Notes under the pieces: model-generated | The model's database searches: none | Told to the model about the DNA's origin: nothing | The model's input: the letters and a program-made list of their open reading frames with translations, nothing else | Assembly (NCBI GenBank): GCA_009903905.1 | Contig: WYEI01000110.1 | Coordinates: 1-7,586, forward strand | From: Pyrobaculum sp. | GTDB taxonomy: Archaea > Thermoproteota > Thermoprotei > Thermoproteales > Thermoproteaceae | Reading direction: 5' to 3' | DNA length: 7,586 nt | Program-made: the position numbers and the translations under genes | In this document: positions 5,872 through 7,586 of the stretch, piece by piece | Position numbering within the stretch: the stretch's first letter is position 1 | Layout of the letters: each line of letters starts with the position of its first letter

Positions 5872-6836
5872 CTCTTCAACATCTCCGCTACTGCGGCCTT
5901 CACCTTGTCCACGAGGTCCTCCAGCGAGTCCGCGGCCTCTGCGCCGTCTTGCTTTCCACAGCCCGTCACGCCCTCCTTGTCGAAGCAGAACAGCTTTATG
6001 GACCCTGCGCCGAACTTCCCTGCGCGGTTGATGTTCTCGCCGACGTAGTCGCCGAGACGTGGCGGCGACACCACAAACGGCATGGGATGCGATGCGGCGG
6101 CGATTCCGCCTAGAGCCTCGATCACCGGGAGGTACCTGGCCTTCTTTGCGCCGAAGAGCAACCCGCCGTAGAGCGCCTTTAGGGCATCTAGGGCGAGCTC
6201 TATGCGCCCCAGCCTATCTTTAGTGTCGATATACCTCCCATCCTCAAGGCGGCCTATCCTCTCGACGTCAATCGCCACGCCGTGTATATATACGGCCGTG
6301 CCAGCCTCAACCTGATAAGGAACCTGCTTATCGGGGTTCTCCAAGTTGTATCTAACGTGTAGTTGCGGCATCAAGACGCCCCTTGCGCTTGTGGCATCCG
6401 GCACCATGTAGCTGAACATAACAGGCGAAGTCCGGCGTATAACCGCCCCCTTGCCGCCCTCCCCCCTCTCTTTAGTGGCCATGAAGCCCGTGAGGTCTTC
6501 AACCACACACGTCTTTATCCGCTCGTCGTATCCCACATCCACCCTGTCGGCCCTCTTGAAGAAGCCGCCCAAGTGTTCGTAGCTTCGGCACTCTTCGCAG
6601 ACGGGAAGCTTCCTCTGCTCCGCGAGCTTAACTAAAGCCGACATGTAGCCGAACGCCACGGATTGGCCGGACACGGCGGGCGCCGTGGTGATCCTATACC
6701 CCTTCAACCTGCCCGCCTCGTCTCTCTCCTGGATTAATACAGGCGCTACTCTATGCCGCGCGTAGTTGCCGACGGCCTCGGCCATGTTAAGCGCCTCGAC
6801 CTCGACCCGGAACCTGAAGCCAAACGAAACGAACAT
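5868..6836 (-). CDS. cas7: Cas7 (Csa2), Cascade backbone subunit
   Basis: Cas7 polymerises along the crRNA to form the Cascade backbone. The 322-aa product matches the Csa2/DevR family in length and layout: strand VSFGFRFRVEVEALNM, then EAVGNYARHRVAPV (20-33), a phrase typical of Csa2, then TAPAVSGQSVAFGYMSALV (51-69), the loop and helix near the crRNA path. LTGFMA (115-120) and the strand RRTSPVMFSYMVPD (134-147) follow. A CxxC pair (Cys80, Cys83) and further cysteines at 110, 284 and 293 could form disulfides or hold a metal. ATG 6836 comes one base after the csa5 stop, with GGGGGA about 6 nt upstream as a ribosome binding site lying inside the csa5 end. The stop overlaps cas5a as ATGA. Together with its neighbours this is the most secure marker of subtype I-A. 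Confidence 0.97.
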   Translation of the reverse strand: MFVSFGFRFRVEVEALNMAEAVGNYARHRVAPVLIQERDEAGRLKGYRITTAPAVSGQSVAFGYMSALVKLAEQRKLPVCEECRSYEHLGGFFKRADRVDVGYDERIKTCVVEDLTGFMATKERGEGGKGAVIRRTSPVMFSYMVPDATSARGVLMPQLHVRYNLENPDKQVPYQVEAGTAVYIHGVAIDVERIGRLEDGRYIDTKDRLGRIELALDALKALYGGLLFGAKKARYLPVIEALGGIAAASHPMPFVVSPPRLGDYVGENINRAGKFGAGSIKLFCFDKEGVTGCGKQDGAEAADSLEDLVDKVKAAVAEMLKR

Positions 6837-6837
6837 G

Positions 6838-7182
6838 CTACTCCCCCTGACCCTCCTTCCTTTCTTCGCCCTCTTTCTCTCTGCTCGACATAGCCCTCGC
6901 TAGAGCCCTCAGCGCCACCTCCTTAGCAAAATACGGCCTATTATTAATTATAGCAAGAGTTTGCCTTATAGAGTCCTCAAGACCAGGGGGAGGCGGCTCC
7001 CCCTTCTCGGTCGACACATACCTCAACGCGCTGTAAAGGGCCTCCCTCGCTATTTTCATATAGAACTCATCGTTGTCCTCCACGCGGCTCAGCATATCGA
7101 GGGGACCGTAGACCTTGTCGCGGGCAAGCCTAGCCAACAGATCCACAACCGGCTCCAGGTTGAGACCTCGTCTCTCTGTCAT
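6838..7182 (-). CDS. csa5: Csa5 (Cas11a), small Cascade subunit
   Basis: Csa5 is the small helical subunit of type I-A Cascade, which lies along the Cas7 backbone and helps bind target DNA. The 114-aa product is almost entirely helical, with segments LEPVVDLLARLARDKVYG (9-26), FYMKIAREALYSALRYV (40-56) and LEDSIRQTLAIINNR (68-82). It has a proline bend GEPPPPG (61-67) and a tail of Glu, Lys and Arg (100-114). The family assignment leans on size, helical make-up and its place directly before cas7, the usual I-A arrangement; there is no catalytic motif to check. ATG 7182 is about 25 nt after the centre of a TATA box, so the transcript is probably leaderless and this is the first gene of the interference operon. 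Its stop TAG is one base before the cas7 ATG. Confidence 0.8.
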   Translation of the reverse strand: MTERRGLNLEPVVDLLARLARDKVYGPLDMLSRVEDNDEFYMKIAREALYSALRYVSTEKGEPPPPGLEDSIRQTLAIINNRPYFAKEVALRALARAMSSREKEGEERKEGQGE

Positions 7183-7202
7183 AGACCCATATCCAGACCT
7201 TG

Positions 7203-7210
7203 TATATAAA
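7203..7210 (-). promoter_or_regulatory. TATA box of the interference operon
   Basis: The minus strand reads TTTATATA at 7210-7203 in a very AT-rich 51-base gap. Its centre is about 25 nt before ATG 7182, which predicts a transcript starting at or within a base or two of the csa5 start codon. Just upstream is TGTACA (minus strand), the only perfect dyad I find here; I see no longer operator. Confidence 0.7.
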
Positions 7211-7233
7211 CATTACTGTACACATAACATATA

Positions 7234-7586
7234 TCAACGTTTTGCATCTACCTGCAAAAGTAACCTTGCGAGTACCTTGATTACATCATCTGTCCTGTAC
7301 GCTTTTGCTCGCCCCTTCTCGGCCTTGACAAGCCCCTTCTCCGCCAAGTTCTCTAGGTGCCTGTAGGCTGTGGAGCTGTCGATGCCGAGCCTCCGCGCGA
7401 CCTCGTCGGCGGGGCCGTCGGCTTCGGCCAGGACTCTGAGCTTGGCGGGGGAGAGACAGGTCAGATGAAAGACCTTGGAAAGAGCTGTGGCCTCTATGGG
7501 GTCCGGCGCGTATTCTGGCAATACATATATCTTAACGCCCTTCAGTGATGCCGCTATGAATGTGAGGAGGACGAGGGCTCTGGGCC
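7234..7586 (-). CDS. csa3: Csa3-type CARF-wHTH regulator, C-terminal part
   Basis: The frame is open from the window edge to TGA 7236-7234, showing about 116 C-terminal residues. A TTG at 7521 could be taken for a start, but the frame continues upstream as RALVLLTFIAASLKGVKIYV, a hydrophobic helix and strand as at the end of a CARF (Rossmann-like) domain, so the true start is outside the window. A winged helix-turn-helix follows, with DEVARRLGIDSSTAYRHLEN as the HTH and GLVKAEKGRAKAYRT as the wing. This arrangement is that of Csa3, a transcription factor of type I-A loci. CARF domains of this family are known to bind cyclic oligoadenylate. It lies directly upstream of csa5 on the same strand with a separate TATA box between, so it may control that promoter. 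A general ArsR/MarR-like regulator is a less likely alternative. Confidence 0.88.
   Translation of the reverse strand, partial: PRALVLLTFIAASLKGVKIYVLPEYAPDPIEATALSKVFHLTCLSPAKLRVLAEADGPADEVARRLGIDSSTAYRHLENLAEKGLVKAEKGRAKAYRTDDVIKVLARLLLQVDAKR

Noticed and set aside
7520..7521. TTG at 7521 as the start of a 95-aa HTH protein
   Set aside because: The frame continues upstream to the window edge with a convincing end of a CARF domain, so the gene is longer and cut by the window.

Overview
The window reads as one chromosomal stretch of a hyperthermophilic crenarchaeon, most likely Thermoproteaceae (Pyrobaculum or Thermoproteus). The grounds are a type I-A (Csa) CRISPR-Cas gene set with split Cas3, G+C-rich coding sequence with AT-rich gaps, TATA boxes placed for leaderless transcripts, GTG starts, and protein style. 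The genus is an inference from style, not from a marker gene. Every gene I can support is on the minus strand, so transcription runs from high to low coordinates.

Layout, in the direction of transcription. (1) 7586-7234: the C-terminal end of a Csa3-type regulator, namely the end of a CARF domain plus a winged HTH; its N-terminus lies outside the window. (2) 7210-7183: a TATA box placed for a leaderless start of the next gene. (3) 7182-2019: a tightly packed interference operon, csa5 (cas11a), cas7 (csa2), cas5a, a cas8a-like gene, cas3' (helicase) and cas3'' (HD nuclease). Neighbours overlap by 4 or 14 nt or sit 1 nt apart. (4) 2018-1780: a 239-base spacer with a 20-bp near-perfect palindrome and a TATA box. 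(5) 1779-1030: cas6, the crRNA-processing endonuclease, probably with its own promoter. (6) 1029-1: a decayed accessory module, made of a short basic ORF end, a second HD nuclease gene broken by a stop codon, a frameshift and an apparent internal deletion, and the start of a P-loop ATPase gene that runs off the window. The overlaps in this last part (ATGA, then 16 nt) suggest the three were once one operon.

How it works together: Cas6 cuts CRISPR transcripts. Cas7, Cas5a, Csa5 and the Cas8a-like subunit form Cascade on the crRNA and recognise target DNA. Cas3' unwinds and Cas3'' cuts the target. Csa3, whose CARF domain may sense a cyclic nucleotide, is positioned to control the operon. I see no CRISPR array, cas1, cas2 or cas4 in this window.

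The core is a standard I-A locus. The least explained part is the HD-remnant/ATPase module at the low-coordinate end, followed by the palindrome before cas6.
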